Source of the DNA: REEB95 sp035648735
GTDB lineage: Bacteria; Pseudomonadota; Alphaproteobacteria; ATCC43930; CGMCC-115725
Reading direction: 5' to 3'
Assembly (NCBI GenBank): GCA_035648735.1
Contig: DASRKX010000072.1
Span: 1-54,365, forward strand
DNA: 54,365 bases
Below are positions 8,253 to 15,821 of the stretch, one piece after another (the first letter of the stretch is position 1; every line of letters starts with the position of its first letter). The notes below the pieces were generated by a model. It worked only from the letters and a program-made list of their open reading frames with translations, did no database searches and was not told the origin of the DNA. Both the position numbers and the translations under genes were made by a program.

Positions 8253-9106
8253 GCGCTTCCTTAAAGGCCGCCTGCATCCAGCTGAATTCGGGGCCGGCGA
8301 TCGATGCCAACATCGCCATGGCGTCGGATCTGGTGCGCCGCGCGCGCGACCAGGGCGCCGATTTTATCCTGACGCCGGAAGTCAGCGACATGATTGAGCC
8401 CAAGCGCGCGCTGGCGCTCGACAAGGCGAAGCCCGAATCCGAGCACGCCATGCTGGCCGCGTTCCGCGAGCTGGCGCGCGAGACCGGCGCCTGGCTGCTG
8501 CTGGGCTCGATCGTCGTCCACGACAAAGGCGCCGAGCGCCTGGCCAACCGCTCGTTCCTGCTGAATCCGGCGGGCGAGATCGCGGCGCGCTACGACAAGA
8601 TCCACATGTTCGACGTCGATCTGCAGGGCGGCGAGTGCCACCGCGAATCGAAATCCTATCGCCCCGGCGACCAGGCGGTGCTTGGAAATCTACCCTGGGG
8701 CATCGCCGGGCTCAGCGTCTGCTACGATTTGCGCTTCCCGCATTTGTATCGCGCGCTGGCCAAGGCGGGCGCCGATTTCCTCACCGTGCCGTCGGCCTTC
8801 ACCGTGCCGACCGGCCGCGCGCATTGGCATGTCCTGTTGCGCGCCCGCGCCATCGAGAATGGCTGCTTCGTTTTCGCGCCGGCGCAATGGGGCGAGCATG
8901 GCGGCGGAAGGCGCACCTATGGCCACGCGCTGATCGTCTCGCCCTGGGGCGAAATCCTGGCTGAGGCCGAGGACGGCATCGGCCTCGTGCTGGCCGAGAT
9001 CGACACCGGCAAGGTCGCGGAGTCGCGCCGGGCGGTGCCGGCGCTGACGCATGACCGGCCCTTCGGAGCGCCGCAGCGCGGCCGCACGATCGCCGCGGCC
9101 GAATAG
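8249..9106 (+). CDS. Carbon-nitrogen hydrolase (Nit1-like, probable deaminated-glutathione amidase)
   Basis: Nitrilase-superfamily amidase. The Glu-Lys-Cys triad is visible: Glu44 in LTPEVSDM, Lys117 in YDKIHMFDVDL and Cys158 in SVCYDLRFPHLYR. The KIHMFDVDL and RPG segments and the 285-residue length match the Nit1 group, whose known member removes the amide from deaminated glutathione, a side product of transaminases. Coupling to grxC supports a glutathione-linked role; that is an inference. The omega-amidase (Nit2) branch is the alternative. Confidence 0.88.
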   Translation: MSASLKAACIQLNSGPAIDANIAMASDLVRRARDQGADFILTPEVSDMIEPKRALALDKAKPESEHAMLAAFRELARETGAWLLLGSIVVHDKGAERLANRSFLLNPAGEIAARYDKIHMFDVDLQGGECHRESKSYRPGDQAVLGNLPWGIAGLSVCYDLRFPHLYRALAKAGADFLTVPSAFTVPTGRAHWHVLLRARAIENGCFVFAPAQWGEHGGGRRTYGHALIVSPWGEILAEAEDGIGLVLAEIDTGKVAESRRAVPALTHDRPFGAPQRGRTIAAAE

Positions 9107-9145
9107 AGAAGCGGCGGCCTTACCTTCCGGAAATCGAAGCGACGG

Positions 9146-9454
9146 CTACTTGGTGTCGATTCCGACGCCCGTCTTGACGCTGGTGCTGCTGTTCACGCCC
9201 GCCCCGCCGGCCTTCACGCCGACTCCGGTCGTGGCGCTGGTCTGGGTTTTGCTGCTGCCAGTCTGGCCCTTGACGCCGGTATTGGTGCTGGAATTGGCGC
9301 TGACGCCGCCATTGGCGCCCGAAGGTGCACTCATCGAGCCGTTGCCGGAAGCGCCGACGGAGCCGGTCACGCTGCTTTGAGCGAAGGCGCCGGCCGAGCC
9401 GATACCGATCAGGATCGCCGCGGCGGTGGCCGCGATCTTGGCGAATTTTGGCAT
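9146..9454 (-). CDS. Small secreted Ser/Gly/Thr/Asn-rich protein, function unknown
   Basis: A 102-residue protein. Residues 1-25 form a clear Sec signal peptide ending GAFAQ. The mature part is almost entirely Ser, Gly, Thr, Ala, Asn and Val in loosely repeated units (VTGSVGASGNG, GVSANSSTNTGVKG, TSATTGVGVKAGGAG, SSTSVKTGVGI) with few charged residues and no Cys. A strong Shine-Dalgarno GGAGGA precedes the ATG at 9454. It is probably extracytoplasmic and flexible or weakly beta-forming; no family recognised. It converges on the nitrilase gene. Confidence 0.7.
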   Translation of the reverse strand: MPKFAKIAATAAAILIGIGSAGAFAQSSVTGSVGASGNGSMSAPSGANGGVSANSSTNTGVKGQTGSSKTQTSATTGVGVKAGGAGVNSSTSVKTGVGIDTK

Positions 9455-9540
9455 GGGAATCCTCCACAGGTTGATGATCACCCTTAACGGCGGACGCCCC
9501 TGAAGGGTCGAAATCGCCGCGGTGACATCGCTGTGGCCGA

Positions 9541-9753
9541 TCAGCCTTTGCGGTTCACCGTGGTATCGGTGGTGTGGTCGAGGACTTCGTAGACCGGGCA
9601 CCAGCCGCCAGCGGCGGTGAGGATCGGATAGAGGCCGAGCAGCGCCAGCCAGTACCAATTGCTCGCCCAGATGAACACCGCGGCGACGATGGCGATGCCG
9701 ACGACGATACGCGTCGTCCGGTCGTGCCAGCCGACGTTGATCTTCCGTGCCAT
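9541..9753 (-). CDS. DUF2892 (YgaP-like) inner-membrane protein
   Basis: A 70-residue protein with the DUF2892 pattern: N-terminal NVGWHDRTTRIVVG, two hydrophobic segments at about 17-31 and 35-47, and the hallmark GWCPVYEVL near the end. Members occur alone or fused to rhodanese domains, and their role is unclear. The ATG at 9753 overlaps the stop of the upstream methyltransferase gene (TGATG), so the two are coupled. A preceding TTG could extend the frame by one codon but GGGAGA fits the ATG better. Confidence 0.88.
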   Translation of the reverse strand: MARKINVGWHDRTTRIVVGIAIVAAVFIWASNWYWLALLGLYPILTAAGGWCPVYEVLDHTTDTTVNRKG

Positions 9754-10322
9754 CAAACTCTCCCTTCGGCATCCGACCGGCCCTTGGTCGCCACCAATCG
9801 CTGCCGCATCGCCCGGCGCGGCACAGTATAGAGCCCCTGCTCGAAATCGACGATGGTCAAGCGCTTGGCATAGAAGTCGAGCAGCTCGTTCGGCCGCAGC
9901 AGAAAGTCGGGATTGCTGGGCCGGCCGAAGCGCTCGTTGCCCTGCATGAAGGTCTCGTAGATCAGCGCGCCGCCGGGGGCGAGCGCAGCGGCCAGAATGG
10001 GCAGGAGCGGGCGGTGCAGATAATTGGCGACGACGATGCCGTCATAGCCCTCGCCCAGCGCCCAGGCACCCTTATCGAGATCGGCCGCCTCAAGATCGAC
10101 CCGGACGACCCGGCAGGCGGGGTTGCCGCCGAAGGCGGCTTCGAGCCGTGCCGGCTCCCGGTCGGCGGCGACGACAAGATGGCCCAGCCCCAGAAAGTGG
10201 CGGGCATGGCGGCCATCGCCGGCAGCCAAATCAAGCACCAGGCCGCCCGGGCGGACCCGGGTTGCCCAACGCACCACCCAATCGGACGGCAAAGCGTCGA
10301 TTTCATCCTCCCTGGCGCGCAT
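9753..10322 (-). CDS. Class I SAM-dependent methyltransferase (TehB-like fold)
   Basis: Predicted methyltransferase of 189 residues. Motif I is LVLDLAAGDGRHARHF, then VVAADREPARLEAA (acidic residue at the end of strand 2), YDGIVVANYLHRPLL and LAPGGALIYETFMQGNERFGRP. The YETFMQGNE..GRPSNP..LL..NEL segment is typical of a TehB-like group whose substrate is unknown. Start is uncertain: ATG 10322 places the family's usual opening (PSDWVVRWA) near the N-terminus, while a TTG at 10382 would add 20 residues. It is divergent from the DUF1178 gene. Confidence 0.82.
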   Translation of the reverse strand: MRAREDEIDALPSDWVVRWATRVRPGGLVLDLAAGDGRHARHFLGLGHLVVAADREPARLEAAFGGNPACRVVRVDLEAADLDKGAWALGEGYDGIVVANYLHRPLLPILAAALAPGGALIYETFMQGNERFGRPSNPDFLLRPNELLDFYAKRLTIVDFEQGLYTVPRRAMRQRLVATKGRSDAEGRV

Positions 10323-10399
10323 TAGCACTTGACCCGGATAACGGTGAAAATCATTTTGACGCTCCAAATCCCTCTCCGGCAAAGGGTTAAGACGCGGCG

Positions 10400-10849
10400 A
10401 TGATCCTGTTCAAGCTCAAATGCGCGCGCGGCCACGAATTCGACGCATGGTTCCGCGACAACGCCGCCTATGACCGGCAAAGCGGCCGCGATCAGATCGC
10501 CTGCCCGGATTGCGGCGAGAAGCGCGTCATGAAGGCGCCGATGGCGCCGAGCGTGCTGCGCGCGGGCGGCCGCGACATCCAAAAGCCGGTCGCGGCGGCC
10601 GCACCGGCCCCGGAAGCCGCCCTGACGCCGCAGGAGCTCCGCGCCAAGCTGCGCGAGTTGCGCCGCCAGGTCGAGGCCGCCTGCGACGACGTCGGCGACG
10701 ATTTTGCCGAAGAGGCGCGCGCCATGGAGCGCGGCGACACGCCGGCGCGCGGCATCTACGGCGAGGTCACGCCGGAGGAATCGCGGGCCCTCGAGGACGA
10801 AGGGATCGAAACCATTCGCATCCCTTGGGTTTCGCCGAACGACGCCTGA
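10400..10849 (+). CDS. DUF1178 family protein
   Basis: A 149-residue protein with the DUF1178 pattern: MILFKLKCARGHEFDAWF, then ACPDCGEKRVMKAPMAPSV (a CxxC that with the N-terminal CxxGH-like Cys8 region may bind zinc), and a C-terminal YGEVTPEESRALEDEGI segment followed by IPWVSP. Biochemical role is not established. It starts just before pgk (30 bp gap) and may be cotranscribed with it. The middle of the protein is Ala/Pro-rich. Confidence 0.9.
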   Translation: MILFKLKCARGHEFDAWFRDNAAYDRQSGRDQIACPDCGEKRVMKAPMAPSVLRAGGRDIQKPVAAAAPAPEAALTPQELRAKLRELRRQVEAACDDVGDDFAEEARAMERGDTPARGIYGEVTPEESRALEDEGIETIRIPWVSPNDA

Positions 10850-10878
10850 GCGGCCGCGCCCAAGCCGCCCTCCCCCAC

Positions 10879-12072
10879 ATGCCAAGCTTCCGCACGCTCG
10901 ACGATCTCGCGCCCCAGGGAAAAATTGTCCTGCTGCGCGCCGACCTCAACGTCCCGCTCCAGGACGGCAAGGTGACAGATGCCACGCGCATCGAGCGCCT
11001 CGTCCCCACCATTCGCGAGCTCGCCGGGAAGGGCGCGCGCGTGGTCGTGATGTCTCATTTCGGGCGGCCGAAGGGGATCGACCCAGCACTGTCGCTCCGG
11101 CCGATCGCGCCCGCCCTGGCGCAGGCGCTCGGCGGGCGACGCGTCGTCTTCGCCGCGGATTGCGTCGGTCCCAAGGCCAAGGCGGCAATCGACGATCTGA
11201 AGGACGGCGAGGTGGTGCTGCTGGAAAACGTCCGCTTCCATCCGGAGGAAGGGAAGAACGATCCCGCCTTCGCCCGGCAGCTCGCGGCGCTGGGCGACGT
11301 TTATGTCAACGACGCCTTCTCCGCGGCGCATCGCGCTCATGCCTCGACCGAAGGGATCGCTCATCTTCTGCCGGCCTATGCCGGGCGCCTGATGCAGGCC
11401 GAACTCGAGGCCCTGAGCCGCGCGCTCGATCATCCGCAACGCCCGGTCTGCGCCATCGTCGGCGGCGCCAAGGTTTCGACCAAGCTCGAGCTGCTGGAAT
11501 TCATCATCGGCAAGGTTCAGGTGCTGGTGATCGGCGGCGCCATGGCCAACACGCTGCTGCTCGCTCAAGGCATCTCGATCGGCACATCGCTGGCCGAGCG
11601 CCACATGCTCGACCATGCGGGCAAGCTCGGCGCCAAGGCCAAGGCGGCCGGCTGCAAGCTGATCCTCCCGGTCGACGCGGTGGTGGCGCCGGAGCTCAAG
11701 CCCGGCGTCGCGACGAAAACCGTCGCCATCGACCAGGTGCCCGCCGATGCCATGATCCTCGACATCGGGCCGCGGAGCGTTGCGCTCGTCGCCGAAACGC
11801 TGTCGGGTTGCCGCACGCTGATCTGGAACGGCCCGGTCGGCGCCTTCGAGACCAAGCCCTTCGACAAGGCGACGATCGCCATCGCCCGACGGGTCGCAGC
11901 GCTCACCAAGGCCGGCAAGCTGCTCAGCGTCGCCGGCGGCGGCGACACCCTGGCGGCGCTCAACGAGGCGGGCGTGATGGCCGATCTCAGCTACGTCTCG
12001 GCGGCGGGCGGCGCCTTCCTCGAATGGCTCGAGGGCAAGACCCTGCCCGGCCTCAAGGCGCTCGAGGCCTAG
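10879..12072 (+). CDS. pgk: Phosphoglycerate kinase
   Basis: Transfers phosphate between 1,3-bisphosphoglycerate and ADP in glycolysis and gluconeogenesis. Its 397 residues include RADLNVPLQDG (20-30), SHFGRPKG (59-66), LLENVRFHPEEGKND, NDAFSAAHRAHAS and GGAKVSTKLELL, and the nucleotide site ends in the AGGGDTLAALNEAG segment. It starts with ATG at 10879, 30 bp after DUF1178. Notable: its last 66 bases (AGGAFLEWLEG to the stop) recur downstream at 14333-14398 and the last 17 at 13160-13176, suggesting that foreign DNA was inserted at the 3' end. Confidence 0.97.
   Translation: MPSFRTLDDLAPQGKIVLLRADLNVPLQDGKVTDATRIERLVPTIRELAGKGARVVVMSHFGRPKGIDPALSLRPIAPALAQALGGRRVVFAADCVGPKAKAAIDDLKDGEVVLLENVRFHPEEGKNDPAFARQLAALGDVYVNDAFSAAHRAHASTEGIAHLLPAYAGRLMQAELEALSRALDHPQRPVCAIVGGAKVSTKLELLEFIIGKVQVLVIGGAMANTLLLAQGISIGTSLAERHMLDHAGKLGAKAKAAGCKLILPVDAVVAPELKPGVATKTVAIDQVPADAMILDIGPRSVALVAETLSGCRTLIWNGPVGAFETKPFDKATIAIARRVAALTKAGKLLSVAGGGDTLAALNEAGVMADLSYVSAAGGAFLEWLEGKTLPGLKALEA
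12007..12072 (+). repeat. pgk 3'-end repeat, copy 1 (end of intact pgk)
   Basis: The last 66 bases of pgk, coding for GGAFLEWLEGKTLPGLKALEA and the stop. This is the reference copy; it shares 58 of 66 bases with copy 3 at 14333-14398, and its bases 12055-12071 are identical to copy 2 at 13160-13176. All three copies point the same way. Confidence 0.85.
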
Positions 12073-12096
12073 CTCGTTCGATCCGAAAAAGGGCAA

Positions 12097-12705
12097 TCAC
12101 CGGATGCCGCGAAACTGCGTGTTATAAACGCTGACAATATGGTCGCGGCGGGCGGTCAGCCGCGCGACCTCGTCTTCAAGACCCGCGCGTTTTGCCATGT
12201 CGATGGCTTTGGTAAAATAGCCGCGCGCATCGTCAAAGCAGTCCTTCACCAGGGAGGAGTTTGCTTGGTACATGGCGCCATAAGCGGCCTCCGCGAGTTC
12301 CTCATTCATTTTCATCTCAGAGGCGGGGACTTCCACCTTGCTCGCCGGCGCGAGGGCTCCGGTCGACAGACGGATGGCCCCGGACCGCACCAGCTCGATT
12401 GTCCGCCCCAGTAACGCTCGAACGACCGGCAGTGGGTCGCCCCGGCGGAATTCGAGCAGAAATACGCCATGCAGCTCGAAAAAAGCGCCGAGCGACGCGA
12501 TCTCGGCCCAATCCTCCGTCTTCGTTATGCGCGTCCGGGTTTCATCCAAGGCAGGCAACCAGCATCGCTCGCAGCGGTGCAAAGCGACATATCCGCTCAG
12601 ATCGTCGCTGAAGTGCGGGAGGATGCGGATGAGAGATTCCGGAACCACTTGGAAGCAGGCCGAGCAAACAACCTGGCGCTCATCCGGCTTGTTCGCTGTT
12701 TCCAT
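12097..12705 (-). CDS. Unknown protein with N-terminal zinc-ribbon-like cysteines
   Basis: A 202-residue protein I do not recognise. Near the N-terminus are two CxxC pairs (VVCSACFQ at about 13-16 and HRCERCWLP at about 44-47) separated by some 28 residues, a layout that suggests a zinc ribbon. The C-terminal part (AYGAMYQANSSLVKDCFDDA, RGYFTKAIDMAKRAGL) is helical and resembles a TPR-like repeat. There is no signal peptide, so it is probably cytoplasmic. Codon use is less GC-biased than in pgk. The gene lies antiparallel just after pgk, inside the segment bounded by pgk 3'-end repeats, so it may be acquired. Confidence 0.65.
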   Translation of the reverse strand: METANKPDERQVVCSACFQVVPESLIRILPHFSDDLSGYVALHRCERCWLPALDETRTRITKTEDWAEIASLGAFFELHGVFLLEFRRGDPLPVVRALLGRTIELVRSGAIRLSTGALAPASKVEVPASEMKMNEELAEAAYGAMYQANSSLVKDCFDDARGYFTKAIDMAKRAGLEDEVARLTARRDHIVSVYNTQFRGIR

Positions 12706-12841
12706 GAATGCGCCCCCTACGGCGTGGCCGTATTCGCACCCTAGATGGGATCACGCCGATGCAGTAATCTCTCTTCCACTGGTACAAAAGATTCCATCAG
12801 GTCACAGCCGCATCGAATCGCATTAACCGGAGGAAACCGCC

Positions 12842-13111
12842 ATGTATATGTCGAATGAAAGTCTGCTTGTCATATTGTTGATCGGCGCCATCGCGGGCTG
12901 GCTGGCCGGCAAGATCGTGCAAGGGACGGGCTTTGGCTTGCTGGGCGACATTGTCATTGGCATCATCGGCGCCTTCATCGCCAGTTGGTTGTTTCCCCGG
13001 CTCGGCATTCATCTTGGTGCCGGGATGGTGGCCCAGATCATTGCCGCCACCCTCGGCGCCGTGCTGCTGCTAGTGATCGCGCGATTGTTTCGGGGACGCG
13101 GGCGCTGGTAG
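12842..13111 (+). CDS. GlsB/YeaQ/YmgE-family membrane protein
   Basis: An 89-residue membrane protein of the transglycosylase-associated (GlsB/YeaQ/YmgE) family, small proteins often induced by stress. Three hydrophobic segments are visible (about 8-24, 30-50, 60-82) with the family's glycine-rich turns GAIAGWLAGKIVQGTGFG, GDIVIGIIGAFIASWLF and the RLF terminus. GGAGGA 8 nt before the ATG is a good ribosome site. The 136 bp upstream hold no gene and I see no convincing promoter there. It lies inside the pgk-repeat-bounded segment. Confidence 0.9.
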   Translation: MYMSNESLLVILLIGAIAGWLAGKIVQGTGFGLLGDIVIGIIGAFIASWLFPRLGIHLGAGMVAQIIAATLGAVLLLVIARLFRGRGRW

Positions 13112-13159
13112 CCGTCGCCCTGTTTCGGCTCCAACGCATAGGGGCCTGAGCGGCGTTCA

Positions 13160-13176
13160 AAGGCGCTCGAGGCCTA
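13160..13176 (+). repeat. pgk 3'-end repeat, copy 2 (17 bp, exact)
   Basis: The 17 bases AAGGCGCTCGAGGCCTA match pgk 12055-12071 exactly and in the same orientation, followed by A instead of G so that the stop reads TAA. It lies in the gap between the GlsB-like gene and the beta-propeller gene, dividing the accessory segment into two units. On its own 17 bp could be chance; together with copy 3 it is suggestive. Confidence 0.6.
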
Positions 13177-13200
13177 ACGGCCTAGAGGTTCGGCGACCGA

Positions 13201-14238
13201 CTACTTTCCCACCACCAGAATCGAGAACGAGTCGGGCACCATCGGGCCCCGGCCGTGTCCGCCGGCCGGCGGCGGCGTTGGCGGCGCGGCGTAATCGGCG
13301 GCGATCAGCAATATCCGGTTGGTTTTGCTGTCCAAGGTGAGGGTCTTGGCGCTCGGCTTGGTTTGCACGGTCTGCTCGACAACGAAGCTGGTCGGGCTAT
13401 TTTCCTTGATGATCGTCAGGGTGCCGTCGCCCTGCGCGCTGAAAGCTTCCATCGTATCGGGGTTGAAAACGGCGCCGTCCGTGCCCCCGCCGATCGGCAG
13501 CGTGGCGATGACCTTGCCGTCGTCGGAACGCAGAATCACCATCACTTGCGGCTTGCGGCAGGCGGAAAAGAGGATGTGATTTTTGACATCCATCGCCAAC
13601 CCGGAGCAGGTGCCGCCCTTGCCGGCGAGATCGTAATGCGCGGTCACCTTGAGCGTCCTGGCGTCGACGACGGCGATGCTCGCCTTGTTCTCGAGATTGA
13701 CATAGAGATGGCCTTTGCCGTCGGTGACCGCCTGCTCCGGCTCGCCGCCAAGATCGATGGTGCCGATCACGGCACCGTTTTTCGCGTCGATGACGGTCGC
13801 GTTCGGCGCATCGTGGCTGAGGATGTAGATCCGCCGGTTGAAGGGGTCGTCGAGAATCGGGTCCGGGTCACCCTTCACATTAATGGTCTTGATCGGGGCC
13901 AGGGTCTGGCTATCCCACATCGCGACGGGCTTGCTGGTGGCGAAGCCGTGATGGGAATCGGCATCGACCGCGACGCCGTGGGCGGCGACATTGGGAAGCG
14001 TGCCGACCAAGGCCAGCGTGTCGAGATCATAGACCATGATGGCCGGCGGCACGCCCCGGCGCGCGATGTAGAGCCGGCGCCCCGCGACGTCCGCATAGAC
14101 ATAGTCGAAACCGCCCGCGCCGCCGACCTTGGCGGTCTGGAGCAATTTGTAAGGCCCGGCGCCTGGCACTTGCTGGGCCCAGCCGATGGAAGGCGCCGCG
14201 GCGACCGCCAAGGCACAGATCAGAAAAAATCGCCGCAT
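13201..14238 (-). CDS. Secreted YncE-like beta-propeller protein
   Basis: A 345-residue periplasmic protein with a signal peptide (MRRFFLICALAVAAAPSIGWAQ). The rest is a series of roughly 40-residue repeats of the YncE/NHL-like propeller kind, seen in GGFDYVYADVAGRRLYIARRG, IMVYDLDTLALVGTLPN, ATVIDAKNGAVIGTIDLGG, IAVVDARTLKVTAHYDLAG and VMVILRSDDGKVIATLPIGGG. Such proteins are found beside quinoprotein and metal-related systems, but I see no catalytic residues and no partner gene here. The C-terminus has a Pro/Gly-rich loop. It lies between pgk repeat copies 2 and 3. Confidence 0.8.
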   Translation of the reverse strand: MRRFFLICALAVAAAPSIGWAQQVPGAGPYKLLQTAKVGGAGGFDYVYADVAGRRLYIARRGVPPAIMVYDLDTLALVGTLPNVAAHGVAVDADSHHGFATSKPVAMWDSQTLAPIKTINVKGDPDPILDDPFNRRIYILSHDAPNATVIDAKNGAVIGTIDLGGEPEQAVTDGKGHLYVNLENKASIAVVDARTLKVTAHYDLAGKGGTCSGLAMDVKNHILFSACRKPQVMVILRSDDGKVIATLPIGGGTDGAVFNPDTMEAFSAQGDGTLTIIKENSPTSFVVEQTVQTKPSAKTLTLDSKTNRILLIAADYAAPPTPPPAGGHGRGPMVPDSFSILVVGK

Positions 14239-14332
14239 GGATGTCCCCCGTCAATTTTCTGGTTCCGGCCAGGCCGGCCGCGCCGACAGAGCAATAATCC
14301 ATTGTCCGCCATCGGCGCAATCGGAAGATCGA

Positions 14333-14398
14333 GGCGGCGCCTTCCTCGAATGGCTCGAGGACAGAATCCTGTCAGGCCTCAAGGCGCTGGAAGCCTAG
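14333..14398 (+). repeat. pgk 3'-end repeat, copy 3 (66 bp, 58 identical)
   Basis: Aligns without gaps to pgk 12007-12072 with 8 differences in 66 bases. The frame is preserved and would read GGAFLEWLEDRILSGLKALEA and the same TAG stop. It has no start codon or upstream pgk sequence, so it is a displaced gene end rather than a gene. It sits 94 bp beyond the start of the beta-propeller gene and just before the response regulator gene. Confidence 0.85.
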
Positions 14399-14407
14399 GA
14401 TATCACC

Positions 14408-14773
14408 TCAGCAAGAGAGAAGTCGTGTAAGCACCTCGGCCATTTCCTCATACTTGAATGGCTTCCTAAGGACGGCCCGGTCATCATGACCATCCCTCAT
14501 ATGGTGGACGCTATTGCCGGTGGAGAAGACGAACGGCACATCGCGCGCGGCGAGCGCGTCGGCCACGGGATGGCTATCGACGCCATTCAGGTTGATATCC
14601 AGCATGGCGGCATCGAAGACCTGTCCGTCAATCAGGGCGACGGCTTGATCGATCGTGGCGGCAGTGGTCACGGATTCGCATCCAAGGTCGGCCAGCATGT
14701 CTTCAATCATCAGAAGAACCAGCATTTCGTCCTCGACGACGAGGACGCGACGACCGGAAAGCAATTTATCCAT
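14408..14773 (-). CDS. Single-domain response regulator (receiver only)
   Basis: A 121-residue receiver domain with no output domain. The acidic pocket is VVEDE, the phosphoacceptor is the Asp in AAMLDINLNG (about residue 59), the conserved Ser/Thr is in FVFSTGNS and the Lys is in VLRKPFKYEE. It begins 10 bp after the stop of the HWE kinase gene and ends 9 bp from pgk repeat copy 3. Start is ATG 14773 with GAGG upstream; a GTG one codon earlier is possible. It is probably the kinase's partner, acting through protein contact or as a phosphate sink; the target is unknown. Confidence 0.9.
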   Translation of the reverse strand: MDKLLSGRRVLVVEDEMLVLLMIEDMLADLGCESVTTAATIDQAVALIDGQVFDAAMLDINLNGVDSHPVADALAARDVPFVFSTGNSVHHMRDGHDDRAVLRKPFKYEEMAEVLTRLLSC

Positions 14774-14783
14774 CACAAGCGCC

Positions 14784-15821
14784 TCATGGCGCTGGAATGC
14801 TCATCGTGCAGATCATGCCGTCAGACCGATAGTCGATATCCACCGTTCCTTCCAGTTCGTGGGCCAGACCGCGCTCGATCACGCGTGAACCGAACCCTTT
14901 GCGTGACGGGGGCGCGACGGGTGGGCCGTCCTTTTCCCGCCAGCGCAGGATCAGCCGGTCGCCCTCCGGCGTCGGCTCGATCGCCCATCCGATCACGATC
15001 GATCCCGCGTCATTGGAAAACGCGCCGTACTTCACGGCATTGGTCGCCAGCTCGTTGAACGCGATGCCGAGGGCCAAGGCTGCTTTCGGCGGGAAACGGA
15101 TGTTCTCGCCCGTGATCATGATGCGCTCCGCCCGGCCGTTCGCGACCCCAAACGGCTCCAAGGCATCGCGGATCACATCGAGCAGCCCCGCGCTCGCCCA
15201 GTTTTCACGGGTTAACAAGTCGTGGGACCGGGAGAGGGCAAACAGCCGGGACTCGATGGATTCCCGGATCACCTTAGGATCGGAGGTTGTTCGCAAAGCC
15301 TGCCAGATGATCGACTGCACCGCCGAGAGGGTATTTTTCACGCGATGATTCAGCTCGTCGATGAGCATCTTGGACTGAGCCTGCTCCTCCTTATGCTTGG
15401 TGAGATCGACGAACGAGGCAAAATACTGAACAATATCGCCATCCTCGTCCCGAACCGGGCTGATGAAAACGGCGGCCCAGAACTCGCTGCCGTCCTTGCG
15501 GCGGTAGAGAACTTCCGAGCCGCTGTCGGAGTGACCCTCGAATTCGGCCCTAATTCGCGCCAACGCCTCGGGATCGGCGCCGTGCGCCATCAGGAAGTTG
15601 AAGCTCTGGCCCAGCACCTCTTTCCGGTCGTATCCGGTTAGAGAGAGAAAGCTGTCATTGGCGAAAATTATCGGATTATCGGATTCCTTCGCGTCCGAAA
15701 ACACCATCGCCATCCGGGTTTTTTCAGCGGCGACGACGAAGGGGCCAAGGTCTTCGCGAAAGCTCTCGACCTCGGCTTCGGCGTCCTTCTGCTCTTTTGA
15801 TTTATTTTTTATTGTCGGCAT
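14784..15821 (-). CDS. HWE-family sensor histidine kinase with cysteine-less LOV-like PAS domain
   Basis: Cytoplasmic sensor kinase of 345 residues with no membrane segment. Residues about 30-145 form a PAS domain of LOV type (DNPIIFANDSFLSLTGY, LYRRKDGSEFWAAVFISPV, DEDGDIVQYFASFVDLT). The LOV motif G(R/K)NCRFLQ reads GQSFNFLM, so the flavin-adduct Cys is Phe74, and the Gln expected in FASQLD is Phe137. The kinase part has His159 in DELNHRVKNTL, the N-box NELATNAVKYGA (256-267) and WREKDGPPV (294-302), the Trp-x-Glu that names HWE kinases. Many alphaproteobacterial HWE kinases feed the general stress response. It is followed by its receiver gene. A GGAAC-N16-CATT sequence (15948-15924, minus) is one base off an EcfG-type promoter. 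Confidence 0.9.
   Translation of the reverse strand: MPTIKNKSKEQKDAEAEVESFREDLGPFVVAAEKTRMAMVFSDAKESDNPIIFANDSFLSLTGYDRKEVLGQSFNFLMAHGADPEALARIRAEFEGHSDSGSEVLYRRKDGSEFWAAVFISPVRDEDGDIVQYFASFVDLTKHKEEQAQSKMLIDELNHRVKNTLSAVQSIIWQALRTTSDPKVIRESIESRLFALSRSHDLLTRENWASAGLLDVIRDALEPFGVANGRAERIMITGENIRFPPKAALALGIAFNELATNAVKYGAFSNDAGSIVIGWAIEPTPEGDRLILRWREKDGPPVAPPSRKGFGSRVIERGLAHELEGTVDIDYRSDGMICTMSIPAP

Noticed and set aside
10510..12134. Two overlapping long plus-strand frames around pgk
   Set aside because: One is merely pgk extended upstream through another frame of DUF1178, the other is a +1 shadow; pgk starts at ATG 10879.
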